A stretch of DNA of 64,000 nucleotides, from contig NZ_CP031125.1 in NCBI RefSeq assembly GCF_007833635.1, positions 558,001 through 622,000 of the forward strand, given 5' to 3'. The translations under genes were made by a program, and so were the position numbers. The notes beneath the pieces are model-generated. The model worked only from the letters and a program-made list of their open reading frames with translations, searched no databases and was not told where the DNA came from. How positions within the stretch are numbered: the stretch's first letter is position 1; each line of letters starts with the position of its first letter. Source of the stretch: Candidatus Pelagibacter sp. FZCC0015 (GTDB lineage Bacteria; Pseudomonadota; Alphaproteobacteria; Pelagibacterales; Pelagibacteraceae). This document shows positions 8,998 to 18,074 of this stretch, piece by piece.

Positions 8998-9885
8998 ATG
9001 TTCAGCGGATTTAAAAAAAAATTTGTAAAAGTAAATAAAGGGAAAATTTTTTGTAGATTTAAAGGGAACGGTCCTCCCTTATTGCTACTTCATGGATACC
9101 CTCAAACCCATGTAATGTGGCACAAAACTGCCCCAGAGCTTAGTAAATATTTTACTGTAGTTGTTGCTGATCTAAGAGGGTATGGAGATAGTTTTGTTTT
9201 ACCTGGTGGAATTAATCATAAAAATTATTCTAAAAGAGAAATGGCCAAAGATATGGTTCAGCTAATGAGTAAACTGAAATTTAAAAAGTTTTGTGTTGCA
9301 GGTCATGATAGGGGTGGGAGAGTAGCTCACCGAATGGCAAGAGATTATAGAAATAAAATTATGGCTTTAAGTGTATTAGATATTTGTCCAACTCTCGATA
9401 TGTACGAGCATACAGATATGAAATTTGCAAAAGGCTATTTTCATTGGTTTTATTTAATACAGCCAGCACCTCTTCCAGAGAAAATGATAATGTCAGATCC
9501 TAAAAGATGGTTAAAAAGCCGTTTTAACAGGTCATCCAAACTTGCGGTTGGAAGAGTTGAGGAAGAGTATTTTAGAGCCTTTAAACAAAAAAAAAGAATT
9601 CATGCAACCTGTGAAGATTATAGGGCTGCGGCTACTATAGATTTAAAGCACGATAAAAAAGATCGGAAAAAAAAATTAAATATTCCAATACAAGTTTTGT
9701 GGGGAAAAAGAGGAGTTGTTGGAACGCAATTTAAATCAGTTAAAATTTGGCAAAAATACACAAACAAAAAAGTTTATGGAGCAGAAATTAATTCAGATCA
9801 TTTCATTCCGGAGGAAAGTCCAAAACAAACGATAAATCACTTAAAAAAATTTTTTTTAAAAAATGCTAAAAATAATACCAAATAA
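8998..9885 (+). CDS. Haloacetate (fluoroacetate-type) dehalogenase, alpha/beta hydrolase
   Basis: Hydrolytically removes halide from haloacetates. The residues of the fluoroacetate dehalogenase active site can be counted in place: nucleophile Asp104 with Arg105 and Arg108 in GHDRGGR, acid Asp128, halide-site His149-Trp150 in YFHWF, a Tyr near 208 in CEDYRA, and the general-base His268 in HFIPEES. The oxyanion region LLHGYPQTHVMWH is also standard. The length of 295 aa fits. The TauD-like gene overlaps its end by 23 bases. The true substrate may be another small halogenated acid. Confidence 0.88.
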   Translation: MFSGFKKKFVKVNKGKIFCRFKGNGPPLLLLHGYPQTHVMWHKTAPELSKYFTVVVADLRGYGDSFVLPGGINHKNYSKREMAKDMVQLMSKLKFKKFCVAGHDRGGRVAHRMARDYRNKIMALSVLDICPTLDMYEHTDMKFAKGYFHWFYLIQPAPLPEKMIMSDPKRWLKSRFNRSSKLAVGRVEEEYFRAFKQKKRIHATCEDYRAAATIDLKHDKKDRKKKLNIPIQVLWGKRGVVGTQFKSVKIWQKYTNKKVYGAEINSDHFIPEESPKQTINHLKKFFLKNAKNNTK

Positions 9886-10654
9886 AAAAAATATTGGCGC
9901 AGAAATAAATATAAATTTAAAAGAAATTTCAAATAAAGATATTTTTAAAATTAAAAAAGCACTTAATAAATATGGAATGTTATATTTTAAAAAACAAAAA
10001 TTAACTTCTAAACTTTATATAAAGTTTGCAAAGTATTTTGGAAAATTAGCCAACTATCCAAGATTGAAAGGTTTAAATAAAAAATTTCCCCAAATTACTG
10101 TAGTGCAAAGAAAATCAACTGATAAAGGACCAAGTTTTGGTGAGCAATTTCATACCGACTCAATTTATACAAAAAAGCCACCAAGATTTACAATGTTGCT
10201 TTCAAAACTTGTACCAAAAAAAGGAAAGGCCAACACAGAATTTTGTTCTCAATACCTTGCTTATAAAGAATTACCAAATTCAATAAAAAGAAAATTTAAA
10301 AATATTAAAGCTAAATATTCCTCTGAGGGTCCAATTTCTGTTACAACAAAAGAAAGAGTTAAAGAAAAAGGAAAAAATATTAAAGAACTTAAATCTTCAC
10401 ATAAAATAATTAGAAAAATCGGCACAAATTATTCGATTTATTGTAGCCCAGGACATTTTGTTGGTTTTAGTTCAAAGATAAAAAATCAAGAAAAGTTAAA
10501 AAAATTTTTATTTAACCATCAAATTAAGAAGAAGTTTCAGTTTTCATTGCCTTGGGAAAAAAATCAATTGGCTATATGGGATAACAGATCTATGCTTCAT
10601 CAGGCAACACCCTTCAAGGGAAATAGAATTATGCATAGAATAACAATTAAATAA
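9863..10654 (+). CDS. TauD/TfdA-family Fe(II)/2-oxoglutarate dioxygenase
   Basis: A non-haem iron oxygenase of 263 aa. The iron-binding HTD lies in GEQFHTDSIYTKKPPRFTML, the distal His in SMLHQATPF and the 2-oxoglutarate Arg in MHRITI, in the right order. The N-terminus (GAEININLKEISNKDIFKI) aligns with the start of TauD, supporting this ATG even though it overlaps the dehalogenase by 23 bases. The substrate is unknown. Coupling to a dehalogenase suggests breakdown of a small substituted organic acid. Confidence 0.9.
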   Translation: MLKIIPNKKNIGAEININLKEISNKDIFKIKKALNKYGMLYFKKQKLTSKLYIKFAKYFGKLANYPRLKGLNKKFPQITVVQRKSTDKGPSFGEQFHTDSIYTKKPPRFTMLLSKLVPKKGKANTEFCSQYLAYKELPNSIKRKFKNIKAKYSSEGPISVTTKERVKEKGKNIKELKSSHKIIRKIGTNYSIYCSPGHFVGFSSKIKNQEKLKKFLFNHQIKKKFQFSLPWEKNQLAIWDNRSMLHQATPFKGNRIMHRITIK

Positions 10655-10657
10655 TTT

Positions 10658-11584
10658 ATGTTCACAATTTTTTTAGGACTTACTCCATTTATATTTATTA
10701 CTTTTTTAGGGTTTGTATTTGGTAAGTTGAAAGTCTTAGACCTTAGTCATGCTAAAATTTTAAATCTTTTCTTGTTCTATATTGCAGTCCCAGCGTTGAT
10801 AATTAAGCTAATAGCACAAAATGAAATTGGACAAGTGGATTTCAAACAAATTTTCTCTTATTTAATTATGCAATCGATATGTGGAATTATCGCCTACTTA
10901 ATTACTTCAAAATATTTTAAAAGATCAATCCCAGAGTCAATTATTTGGGCTTTAACAGTTGCATTATCAAACCACGTGACTTTGCTTTTGCCAATAACAG
11001 AAATTTATTTTCAACAAAATGTAATTACACAAGTTGCAAGTATTATATTAATGGATGGGATAATTTTATTATCTGTAATCGCTTTTTTCCTCGAATTATC
11101 TACAAAAAAAAACGTAAATTTATTTAATTTTATTAAAAATTTATTTTTAAACCCATTTATTCTTTCAATAATTATAGGTCTATTATTTTTATTATTAAAT
11201 TTTAATATTGATCAAACTCCGATCGAATACACTTTGTCTAAACTTGCAGCATGTGTTTCGCCAGTTGGATTGTTTGCAATTGGTATAACTCTTTCATTTT
11301 ATACTAAAAATGTAATTAACAAATTATCCGTATCTATTTCAGTTTTAAAATTAGTTATTTCCCCGATAATTTTATTGTTAATTGGATTAGTGTTTTTTAA
11401 TGCAGGATTGCCAGCTGAAATACCAGGTGCTTTCTTTGTGAGTGTTGCACCTTGCGGAGTTACTTCTATAGTTTTATGTGCCGCTTATAATGTAAGTCCC
11501 GAAAATATAATTAAAGCAATTTTTGTTTCTACATTTGCTTCTATAGGGACTATATTTTTTGCAATTAAGTATTTAACTCTATAA
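10658..11584 (+). CDS. AEC family (auxin efflux carrier-like) transporter
   Basis: A 308-aa integral membrane protein with about ten hydrophobic helices in two halves. PFIFITFLGFVFGKLKVLD, YIAVPALIIKLIA and the C-terminal GAFFVSVAPCGVTSIVL are typical of bacterial AEC carriers, which move organic acids such as malate or malonate. It follows the dioxygenase by 3 bases and may move that pathway's substrate or product (inference). Its end overlaps the convergent metallo-hydrolase by 6 bases. Confidence 0.88.
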   Translation: MFTIFLGLTPFIFITFLGFVFGKLKVLDLSHAKILNLFLFYIAVPALIIKLIAQNEIGQVDFKQIFSYLIMQSICGIIAYLITSKYFKRSIPESIIWALTVALSNHVTLLLPITEIYFQQNVITQVASIILMDGIILLSVIAFFLELSTKKNVNLFNFIKNLFLNPFILSIIIGLLFLLLNFNIDQTPIEYTLSKLAACVSPVGLFAIGITLSFYTKNVINKLSVSISVLKLVISPIILLLIGLVFFNAGLPAEIPGAFFVSVAPCGVTSIVLCAAYNVSPENIIKAIFVSTFASIGTIFFAIKYLTL

Positions 11585-12562
11585 CAATTTATCTAGAGGA
11601 CTAACTTCTCCAATTTTAAAAATAATTGCATCTTCTTTATCAAATCCATATTTTTCAGCACTATCTTTAAATCTAATTGGGGGTTCCATAATCGGCTCTA
11701 ATGACAAAACAAATGTTCCCCAATGCATTCCTAATACTTTTTTACTTTTTAGGTCTTGTGCAACATTCAGGGCTTCCTCTGGCGTAGTATGATATATAGT
11801 TTTATCAAACATTGGTTTGAAATTATAAGCCCCAATATTAATCATTGTCAGATCTATAGGACCATATTTTTCACCTAGTTCTTTGTAGATTTCCCCATAT
11901 CCAGTGTCACATGCAAATAAAATTTTTTTATTTTTATGTTCTATTAAAAAATTACCCCACAAAGTTTTATTAGTGTCTGTTAAACTTCTCTTTGACCAAT
12001 GAACTGCAGGAAGTAAAGAAATTTTCAAATCCTCATTTATAATTATTTGATCATACCAATCCATTTCATTTACATCTTTATATCCTTTGAAATATTTACC
12101 GAGGTTTAATGGCGTCAATACTTTTGCACTCTTGAAAGGAAAATTTCTAATTGTTGACATGTCCTGATGATCATAATGATTATGAGTAAGTAAAAATATA
12201 TCCGTTTTAGGTATCTCATTTAATTTTATTGCAGGATCAGTAAATCTTTTTGGACCAAAGATTAGTGGTCCAGCGTTCTTTGAAAATACAGGATCTGTTA
12301 TAATTGTAGTTCTACCTAATTTTATAAGATATGTCGCGTGACCTATCCAAGCAATATAATCATTATCTTTATATTTTTCTAAATCAGCTAATACTTTTTG
12401 TTTTTCAATAACATGTTCTTTTGGATAAGATAAATCAACTTTTTTTCTCAATTTACTAAAAGTTCTATAAGAAAATTTTCTTGACTTAGATATTATTACT
12501 GGAGATCCTTTTGGATTTCTGAAAGTGCCATCAGGCAAATGATGATAAGGTCTTTCTTTCAT
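11579..12562 (-). CDS. MBL-fold metallo-hydrolase (UlaG / NAPE-PLD-like)
   Basis: Beta-lactamase-fold hydrolase of 327 aa. Metal ligands are visible as LTHNHYDHQD (HxHxDH), then PAVHWSKRS, FACDTGYG and the late LGMHWGTF. WIGHATYLIK and TDPVFSKNAGP also match the group that includes N-acylphosphatidylethanolamine phospholipase D. The substrate cannot be told from sequence. It is the last gene of a three-gene minus-strand run after the PQQ dehydrogenase. Confidence 0.9.
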   Translation of the reverse strand: MKERPYHHLPDGTFRNPKGSPVIISKSRKFSYRTFSKLRKKVDLSYPKEHVIEKQKVLADLEKYKDNDYIAWIGHATYLIKLGRTTIITDPVFSKNAGPLIFGPKRFTDPAIKLNEIPKTDIFLLTHNHYDHQDMSTIRNFPFKSAKVLTPLNLGKYFKGYKDVNEMDWYDQIIINEDLKISLLPAVHWSKRSLTDTNKTLWGNFLIEHKNKKILFACDTGYGEIYKELGEKYGPIDLTMINIGAYNFKPMFDKTIYHTTPEEALNVAQDLKSKKVLGMHWGTFVLSLEPIMEPPIRFKDSAEKYGFDKEDAIIFKIGEVSPLDKLL

Positions 12563-12563
12563 A

Positions 12564-13658
12564 TTATTTTTTTTTCTCCATTAACCATAAGCTATTTCCT
12601 GCAAGAAAATATATTTTTCCATTAACAGGGTGAACTTGTATATCTCTTATTCTTCCAATTTTATCTTTGAAAATAATTTTTTCTTCTATCTTGGATAAAT
12701 TTTGAAATTTTAATTTTCTCATTGATTTATCTTTTAAAGAAGTAATTAGCGCCTCACCGTTCCACTCTTTAAATTCATTTCCCTTATAAATAGTTATGGC
12801 ACTTGCAGCTATTGAAGGCACCCAGTATTGGATTGCCTTCGTAAAACCTGGTTTCCATTTAGGTCCAATTTTTGACCCTGAATAATTTGTTCCACCCCAA
12901 CCTAAAACTTTCCAACCATAATTCTCTCCCTTTTTTACTTCACCAAACCAATCACCACCTTTTGCACCATGGTTGCTTGCATAAATTTTTCCATCAAAAG
13001 AGGAATAGGTTAGACCTTGCGGATTACGAACACCAATTTGATAAATTTCTGGTAACCAATTTGATTTTCCTTCAAACTTAGGGTTATCTTCTGGAATACT
13101 ACCGTCTAAATAAATTCTGATAATACTTCCAGGATGGTTTGTTGGATCTTGAGCAATCATACCACCACCTCTTTCACCAGCAGATGCAAAAAGATAATTG
13201 TCTTTTATAGCCAGTCTTGAACCGAAATGATAACCAGATTCTATTGGTGGTTCAGCTTGAAATATATTTTCGAAATTTAAATTTTTTTTATTTAATTTAG
13301 CTTTTGCAATCGAGGTGCTTGTTTTCCAATTCCCTCTATTTTCTGAATAAGAAATCCATAAGTGATTATCTTGGTAAATAATATCTAATAAACCTCCTTG
13401 TCCGTGTACAAAATAATTTAAGTCATGTTCAACTTCATAAACTTCCTGAGAAATAATATTTACTATTTTTATTTTTCCAGTTTTTTCAGTGATAATAAGC
13501 TCTTCATTACTTATAAAAGATGATCCCCATGGGTCACTTAAATCTGCCAATTTTTTAAAAGTAAAATTTTCAGAAAAACTTTTCGATGAAAATAATAAAA
13601 GGAAAAATATCGATAAAAAATATTTGATCACTTTATGAAAGTTTAGATCTACCACCAT
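12564..13658 (-). CDS. Periplasmic PQQ-dependent sugar dehydrogenase (YliI-like)
   Basis: A soluble aldose dehydrogenase of the sorbosone/glucose dehydrogenase beta-propeller family, 364 aa. Features are DLSDPWGSSFI, GQGGLLDI, YHFGSRLAIK with the likely catalytic His, GSIIRIYLDGSIPEDNP, IGVRNPQGLTY and NHGAKGGDW. A signal peptide (hydrophobic FLSIFFLLLFSS, ending SKSFS) targets it to the periplasm. The ATG at 13658 lies 26 bases inside the SDR gene. A GTG at 13631, just past the SDR stop, would give a cleaner signal peptide and may be the true start. Confidence 0.9.
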   Translation of the reverse strand: MVVDLNFHKVIKYFLSIFFLLLFSSKSFSENFTFKKLADLSDPWGSSFISNEELIITEKTGKIKIVNIISQEVYEVEHDLNYFVHGQGGLLDIIYQDNHLWISYSENRGNWKTSTSIAKAKLNKKNLNFENIFQAEPPIESGYHFGSRLAIKDNYLFASAGERGGGMIAQDPTNHPGSIIRIYLDGSIPEDNPKFEGKSNWLPEIYQIGVRNPQGLTYSSFDGKIYASNHGAKGGDWFGEVKKGENYGWKVLGWGGTNYSGSKIGPKWKPGFTKAIQYWVPSIAASAITIYKGNEFKEWNGEALITSLKDKSMRKLKFQNLSKIEEKIIFKDKIGRIRDIQVHPVNGKIYFLAGNSLWLMEKKK

Positions 13659-14343
13659 CTACAGCAATTATTTGGCCTGTAACCCAAGAACTGTCTTCTG
13701 TTAGTAAGAATTTAGCAAGAGCAGCGGAGTCTTTACCTTCTCCCAATCTTTTAAGGGGATGTGCTTTTGCAATACCTTCAGCTATAGCAGTATTTTTTAA
13801 CATTGGTTCTGCTATTTTAGATTTTGTTAAACTTGGTGCCACACAATTTACTCTTATGTTTGGAGCGAATTCTGCTGCAAGAGAAACCGTCAATCCCTCA
13901 ACAGCTGCTTTTGCTGATGCTATGATTGCATGATTGGTAAAACCTCTTTGAGCAGCAACAGTTGAAAATAACACTATTGAACCTTTATTTTTTTTTAAAC
14001 TTTCCTGATATCCTTTAATTGCTTCTACAGCAGAATAAAGATTAAGCTTCATACATTTCTGAAAGTCTTGTTCATTTACCATTCTCAATGGTTTTAAATC
14101 AATTGAACCAACACAATAAGCTAGGCCTTTAATTTCAGAAATATCTGATTTAACTTTTTCTATAAACCCATCCTCTAAAACATCTGCAACTGTATGTGAG
14201 CATCCAAGTTTTTCAGAGACAGAGCTAAGTTCACTTTCATTTCTTCCAACTAAATGAATATCGTTTCCAGAGTTTTTTAATTGTTCTGCTAAACTTGACC
14301 CAATAGAACCTGTCGCACCAAAAATTACATATTTTTCTGACAT
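13633..14343 (-). CDS. Short-chain dehydrogenase/reductase family protein, atypical active site
   Basis: A Rossmann-fold protein of 236 aa with the cofactor loop FGATGSIGSSLAEQL, the AYCVGSID strand, the Ser of VLFSTVAAQRGF, RVNCVAPSLT and the C-terminal WVTGQIIAVDGGRS. The usual catalytic YxxxK is absent: the Lys is in ASAKAAVEG but the position four residues earlier is Ile. It may therefore not be a classical oxidoreductase. It is first in the minus-strand run with the PQQ dehydrogenase and metallo-hydrolase. Confidence 0.88.
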   Translation of the reverse strand: MSEKYVIFGATGSIGSSLAEQLKNSGNDIHLVGRNESELSSVSEKLGCSHTVADVLEDGFIEKVKSDISEIKGLAYCVGSIDLKPLRMVNEQDFQKCMKLNLYSAVEAIKGYQESLKKNKGSIVLFSTVAAQRGFTNHAIIASAKAAVEGLTVSLAAEFAPNIRVNCVAPSLTKSKIAEPMLKNTAIAEGIAKAHPLKRLGEGKDSAALAKFLLTEDSSWVTGQIIAVDGGRSKLS

Positions 14344-14370
14344 AAAAAATTTTATTAGTTATATTTAACT

Positions 14371-15861
14371 ATGAAGTTATTTTTTATACTTGGTAATCAA
14401 TTATTTCCAACAAAATACCTAGACCGCTTCAAAAAAGACCACCTATTTTTTATGGCTGAAGATAAGGGTTTATGCACTTATGAAAAGCATCATAAACAAA
14501 AAATTTTATTATTTCTATCTTCTATGCGTTCTTATTCAGACCGATTAAGAAAAAACAAATTTAAATTAGATTACTTTAAAATCGAAGATAAAGAATTTAA
14601 TGAAGATTATTTAAAAAAATTAAAAAAAATAATTACACAAAAAAAAGTAAATGAAATTTCTAGTTTTGAAGTAGAGGATAAATTTTTTGAAAAAAAAATT
14701 TCACAATTTTTAAAAAAAGAAAAAATACACTGGAATGTTATCCAAACTCCCATGTTTTTAAATTCAAGAGCTGAATTTAAAAATTATTTATCAAAATCAA
14801 AAAAACCTTTTATGGCAACTTTCTACAAAGATGTTAGAAAAAAATCTGGAATATTGATGGGTTCAGATGGTAATCCGATCGGAGGTAAATGGAGCTTTGA
14901 TGAAGATAACAGAAATAAATTACCTAAAAATATTTCAATTCCTAAATTTCCAAAAATCAATGAAACCAGCCATACAAAAAAATTAAAGCCTATCATTGAA
15001 AAGGAATTTAAAAATCACCCAGGGAGTACAAATAATTTTTGGTTTGCAACAGAATACGAAGACGTAGTTAAACTTTTAAATTTTTTTATAAAAGAAAAAT
15101 CAAACTTATTTGGTGATTATGAGGATGCAGTTGATCAAAAAGATAATATTCTATTTCACAGTGCATTAAGTCCCTATATAAATTTAGGTTTAATTACTCC
15201 TGAATTTGTTATCCAAAAAATTTTAGATTTTTATAAAAAAAATAAAATTAGAATGAATTCTTTAGAGGGCTACATTCGCCAGGTGATTGGTTGGCGAGAA
15301 TTTATGCGTGGAATTTATCAGTCCTATTCTCAAGAAATGGAAACTGGAAATTTTTTTAAACAAAATAGAAAAATGAAAAATTCTTGGTACGATGGAACCA
15401 CTGGTCTTCCACCTTTGGATTATGCAATTAAAAATGCCGTTAATCATGGTTGGTCACATCACATTGAAAGGTTAATGATCTTATCAAACATTATGAACCT
15501 TTGTGAAATTAAGCCAACAATTGTTTACAAATGGTTCATGGAGATGTTTGTAGACTCCTCAGATTGGGTGATGGTTCCTAATGTTTATGGAATGGGATTA
15601 TTTAGTGATGGAGGAATTTTTGCGACCAAACCTTATATTTGTGGATCTGTATATTTTATGAAAATGATGGACTTTAAGAAAGGTGATTGGTGTAACACGA
15701 TGGATGGTTTGTACTGGAGGTTCATTGATCGAAATAGAAAATTTTTTTTAAAAAATCCTCGTTTGTCGATGATGGTGAGGATATTTGACAAAATGAAATC
15801 TGAAAGAAAAAAATTAATTTTATCAGAAGCTGATAAATTTATAAAACTAAATACAATTTGA
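14371..15861 (+). CDS. Cryptochrome/photolyase family protein, DPRP type, lacking most FeS ligands
   Basis: A photolyase-related flavoprotein of 496 aa with an N-terminal DPRP (photolyase-related) domain starting [10 protein letters not shown] and a C-terminal FAD domain containing [40 protein letters not shown] and [13 protein letters not shown]. Relatives such as Agrobacterium PhrB repair (6-4) photoproducts and bind a 4Fe-4S cluster through four Cys. Here a Cys in MNLCEIKP and one in GDWCNTM remain, but the CxxC pair between them is replaced by a short KKG loop, so a cluster is unlikely. The DUF2256 gene overlaps its stop by one base. Confidence 0.9.
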   Translation: MKLFFILGNQLFPTKYLDRFKKDHLFFMAEDKGLCTYEKHHKQKILLFLSSMRSYSDRLRKNKFKLDYFKIEDKEFNEDYLKKLKKIITQKKVNEISSFEVEDKFFEKKISQFLKKEKIHWNVIQTPMFLNSRAEFKNYLSKSKKPFMATFYKDVRKKSGILMGSDGNPIGGKWSFDEDNRNKLPKNISIPKFPKINETSHTKKLKPIIEKEFKNHPGSTNNFWFATEYEDVVKLLNFFIKEKSNLFGDYEDAVDQKDNILFHSALSPYINLGLITPEFVIQKILDFYKKNKIRMNSLEGYIRQVIGWREFMRGIYQSYSQEMETGNFFKQNRKMKNSWYDGTTGLPPLDYAIKNAVNHGWSHHIERLMILSNIMNLCEIKPTIVYKWFMEMFVDSSDWVMVPNVYGMGLFSDGGIFATKPYICGSVYFMKMMDFKKGDWCNTMDGLYWRFIDRNRKFFLKNPRLSMMVRIFDKMKSERKKLILSEADKFIKLNTI

Positions 15862-15989
15862 TGAAAAAAGAAAATTTACCAACAAAAATTTGTCCAGTTT
15901 GCAAAAGACCATTTACTTGGAGAAAAAAATGGAAGTTGAATTGGGATAAAGTAAAATATTGTTCCAAGAAGTGTTCTAAGCTAAGCTAA
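15861..15989 (+). CDS. DUF2256 small zinc-ribbon protein, 42 aa
   Basis: A complete small gene: the ATG overlaps the photolyase TGA by one base and the TAA is at 15987-15989. The protein begins [14 protein letters not shown] and contains [16 protein letters not shown] and KKC. This is the DUF2256 signature: two Cys pairs (CxxC and CxxxC) around the RPFTWRKKW core, presumably binding zinc. From memory, DUF2256 genes often sit next to cryptochrome/photolyase genes, as here; the function is unknown. Confidence 0.88.
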   Translation: MKKENLPTKICPVCKRPFTWRKKWKLNWDKVKYCSKKCSKLS

Positions 15990-15994
15990 GCTTA

Positions 15995-16714
15995 GTGAAT
16001 ATAATAGCACTACAGCATATTAAAATAGAAGACCCAGGTTATATTAAAGATTTAATGTTAGCTGATGGGTTTAACTTAACTACCATAGAGTTAGATGAAG
16101 GTGAAAAAATACCAAACGATTTAAGTAAATTTGATGGAATGTTTTGCATGGGAGGTCCAATGGATACCTATATGGAACAAGAATATCCTTGGTTAATAGA
16201 AGAAAAGAAAAGAATTAAAGAATTTGTTGTGAATTTAAAAAAACCCTATTTAGGTTTTTGTTTAGGTTGTCAGCTTTTAGGAGAAGTAGTTGGTGGAAAA
16301 GTGGTTAAATCCAAACCAGCAGAAATAGGGATTATGGATATTAATTTCTCTAATGAAAAAGATGAAGATAAATTATTTTCAAAATTTCCTAATACGATTA
16401 AAAGTTTACAATGGCACTCTTATGAGGTTCAAGGTATTGAAAATAATAAAGATATAACTTTATTAGCTTCTTCCCCAATCACCAAGTATCAAATTTTTAA
16501 ATATCAAAACCATGCTTATGGAATTCAATTTCATATAGAAATAAAAGATACCACAGTCAATGAGTGGGGATGTGTACCGGAATACAAAAAAGCTTTGGAA
16601 GATCAGCTTGGCAATGGTGCATTAGAAAGGTTTGATCAATCTGCAAAAGATAACATGAAAGATATGAATAACTATTCTACAATCCTTTATAATAATTTTA
16701 AAAAACTTTTATGA
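15995..16714 (+). CDS. Class I glutamine amidotransferase-like protein
   Basis: A 239-aa single-domain GATase1 protein with GTG start. The catalytic Cys lies in LGFCLGCQLLGE, the oxyanion region in CMGGPMDTY, and the His and Glu in YGIQFHIEI. Such stand-alone proteins transfer or release ammonia from glutamine or act as gamma-glutamyl hydrolases; the partner is unknown. It sits five bases after the DUF2256 gene and overlaps the next small membrane gene by 4 bases. Confidence 0.9.
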   Translation: MNIIALQHIKIEDPGYIKDLMLADGFNLTTIELDEGEKIPNDLSKFDGMFCMGGPMDTYMEQEYPWLIEEKKRIKEFVVNLKKPYLGFCLGCQLLGEVVGGKVVKSKPAEIGIMDINFSNEKDEDKLFSKFPNTIKSLQWHSYEVQGIENNKDITLLASSPITKYQIFKYQNHAYGIQFHIEIKDTTVNEWGCVPEYKKALEDQLGNGALERFDQSAKDNMKDMNNYSTILYNNFKKLL

Positions 16715-16932
16715 ATAATAAAATCTTTGAATGGGCAGGGGTTATAACTGCAATATTATATTCTTTGTTTGTTGCTTTAAATATAGGAATAGAATTTTTT
16801 GGTTTTTGTCTATTGCTTTTATCAGCTATTTTAATTGGAATTTGGGCTTATAGAGGTGGTCATAAAGGAATTTTGTTATTACAATTTTTTTATGCAACAG
16901 CTGGAATTATCGGGATGGTTCGTTGGTTTTAG
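16711..16932 (+). CDS. Small membrane protein, 73 aa
   Basis: No family recognised. Two to three hydrophobic segments (about residues 8-24, 26-44 and 50-70) fill almost the whole protein. It overlaps the amidotransferase gene by 4 bases (ATGA) and its stop overlaps the convergent photolyase-like gene by 4 bases. Confidence 0.75.
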   Translation: MNNKIFEWAGVITAILYSLFVALNIGIEFFGFCLLLLSAILIGIWAYRGGHKGILLLQFFYATAGIIGMVRWF

Positions 16933-18068
16933 TTAAAAGTCGAAACTATTTTGGGAATATAATTTTTAAAATTAAAAAATCCTTTATTACAGTATTGCCA
17001 AGCTAATTGATCAAGATTTCTATATAAAAAATTTATCTTTAAGTTATTTGAATTTAAAAAATCTAAATTTTCACCTACTGTTGGATACAAACCATAACAA
17101 TTTTCAATATTTGTTAATTCACCAATATCTACAATCTGGTAATCAATAGATTGATCTTTTAATCTTTGTCCTTGATCTTCTATTAACTGAGATTTAAATT
17201 TCACTAATTTTTCACTGAGCTTTATGGATCTATTTTCATTTTTGTTAGAAACTAAGTAAATTTTTTTAAAGCTGTTATCTTTGAAATCAGTGATTTCAAA
17301 TGAGAGATTATTTTCAAAAATTAAAAGATTTTTATTCTCAATATTTTGTGGGTTTGTAAAACTTTGTTTTATTATTTGATAAGATTTTTCTGAAATTTTT
17401 GGAGGTGCATTTTCATTTAATTTTATATTTTCAAATCTATTGTTAGTGAATTTTTTAATATTCCATTCACTAGCAAGGTAGTGTTTGCCTTGTGTTTGAA
17501 CACCTGCAACCCATCGCCATCCAAGAGTGTTTGATGCAGCATCCCCATCATAAAGATGTTGCATGAAAAATTCTGCTCCTAACTGCCAAGGTAATTCTAG
17601 AGTAAAAATCCAAATACTAGCAAACCACATTCTTGTGTGATTATGCAAATAATTGTTATCTTTAAGTTCATTAACCCAAGCATTAAAGCACTCAATATCT
17701 GTTTTCCCATCAGTTGCAGAAAGATAATTTTGATTATTTTGAAATTCATTTTTTATTTGATTTAATTCAGCAAGATAATCTGTCCAAACATTTGGTCTTA
17801 GTTCCAACCAGCCTTTCCAATAAGTTCGCCATAGAACTTCTTGAATAAATTTTTCATTTTTTGAAAAAGAAAATTTACTCAGCGCTTTCTGAATGACTTC
17901 TTTTTCATTAATTATTCCATGAGTTATGTATGGTGATAAACAAGATATATTGGATCTGTTTTCAGGTCCAAAATCAAAATTTCTTAATTTTGAATACTCT
18001 GCAAGATTATTCTCAACAAAATTATTTAATAGATTTAAGGCCTTAGCCCTTGAAGCTTCAAATATCAT
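16929..18068 (-). CDS. Photolyase FAD-binding domain protein with C-terminal alpha/beta domain
   Basis: The photolyase/cryptochrome FAD-binding fold starts at residue 1: LSPYITHGIINEKEV, FIQEVLWRTYWKGW, LHNHTRMWFASIW and the flavin-site DGDAASNTLGWRWVAG. The normal N-terminal antenna domain is missing. Instead about 135 residues follow the FAD domain (from about 245) with an alpha/beta pattern (LLIFENNL, KKIYLVSN, DYQIVDIG) and an ending GFFNFKNYIPKI. Total length is 379 aa. It could be a repair enzyme or light sensor. It converges on the gene before it and lies just downstream of the psiE-like gene. Confidence 0.85.
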   Translation of the reverse strand: MIFEASRAKALNLLNNFVENNLAEYSKLRNFDFGPENRSNISCLSPYITHGIINEKEVIQKALSKFSFSKNEKFIQEVLWRTYWKGWLELRPNVWTDYLAELNQIKNEFQNNQNYLSATDGKTDIECFNAWVNELKDNNYLHNHTRMWFASIWIFTLELPWQLGAEFFMQHLYDGDAASNTLGWRWVAGVQTQGKHYLASEWNIKKFTNNRFENIKLNENAPPKISEKSYQIIKQSFTNPQNIENKNLLIFENNLSFEITDFKDNSFKKIYLVSNKNENRSIKLSEKLVKFKSQLIEDQGQRLKDQSIDYQIVDIGELTNIENCYGLYPTVGENLDFLNSNNLKINFLYRNLDQLAWQYCNKGFFNFKNYIPKIVSTFN

Positions 18069-18074
18069 TTTAAA

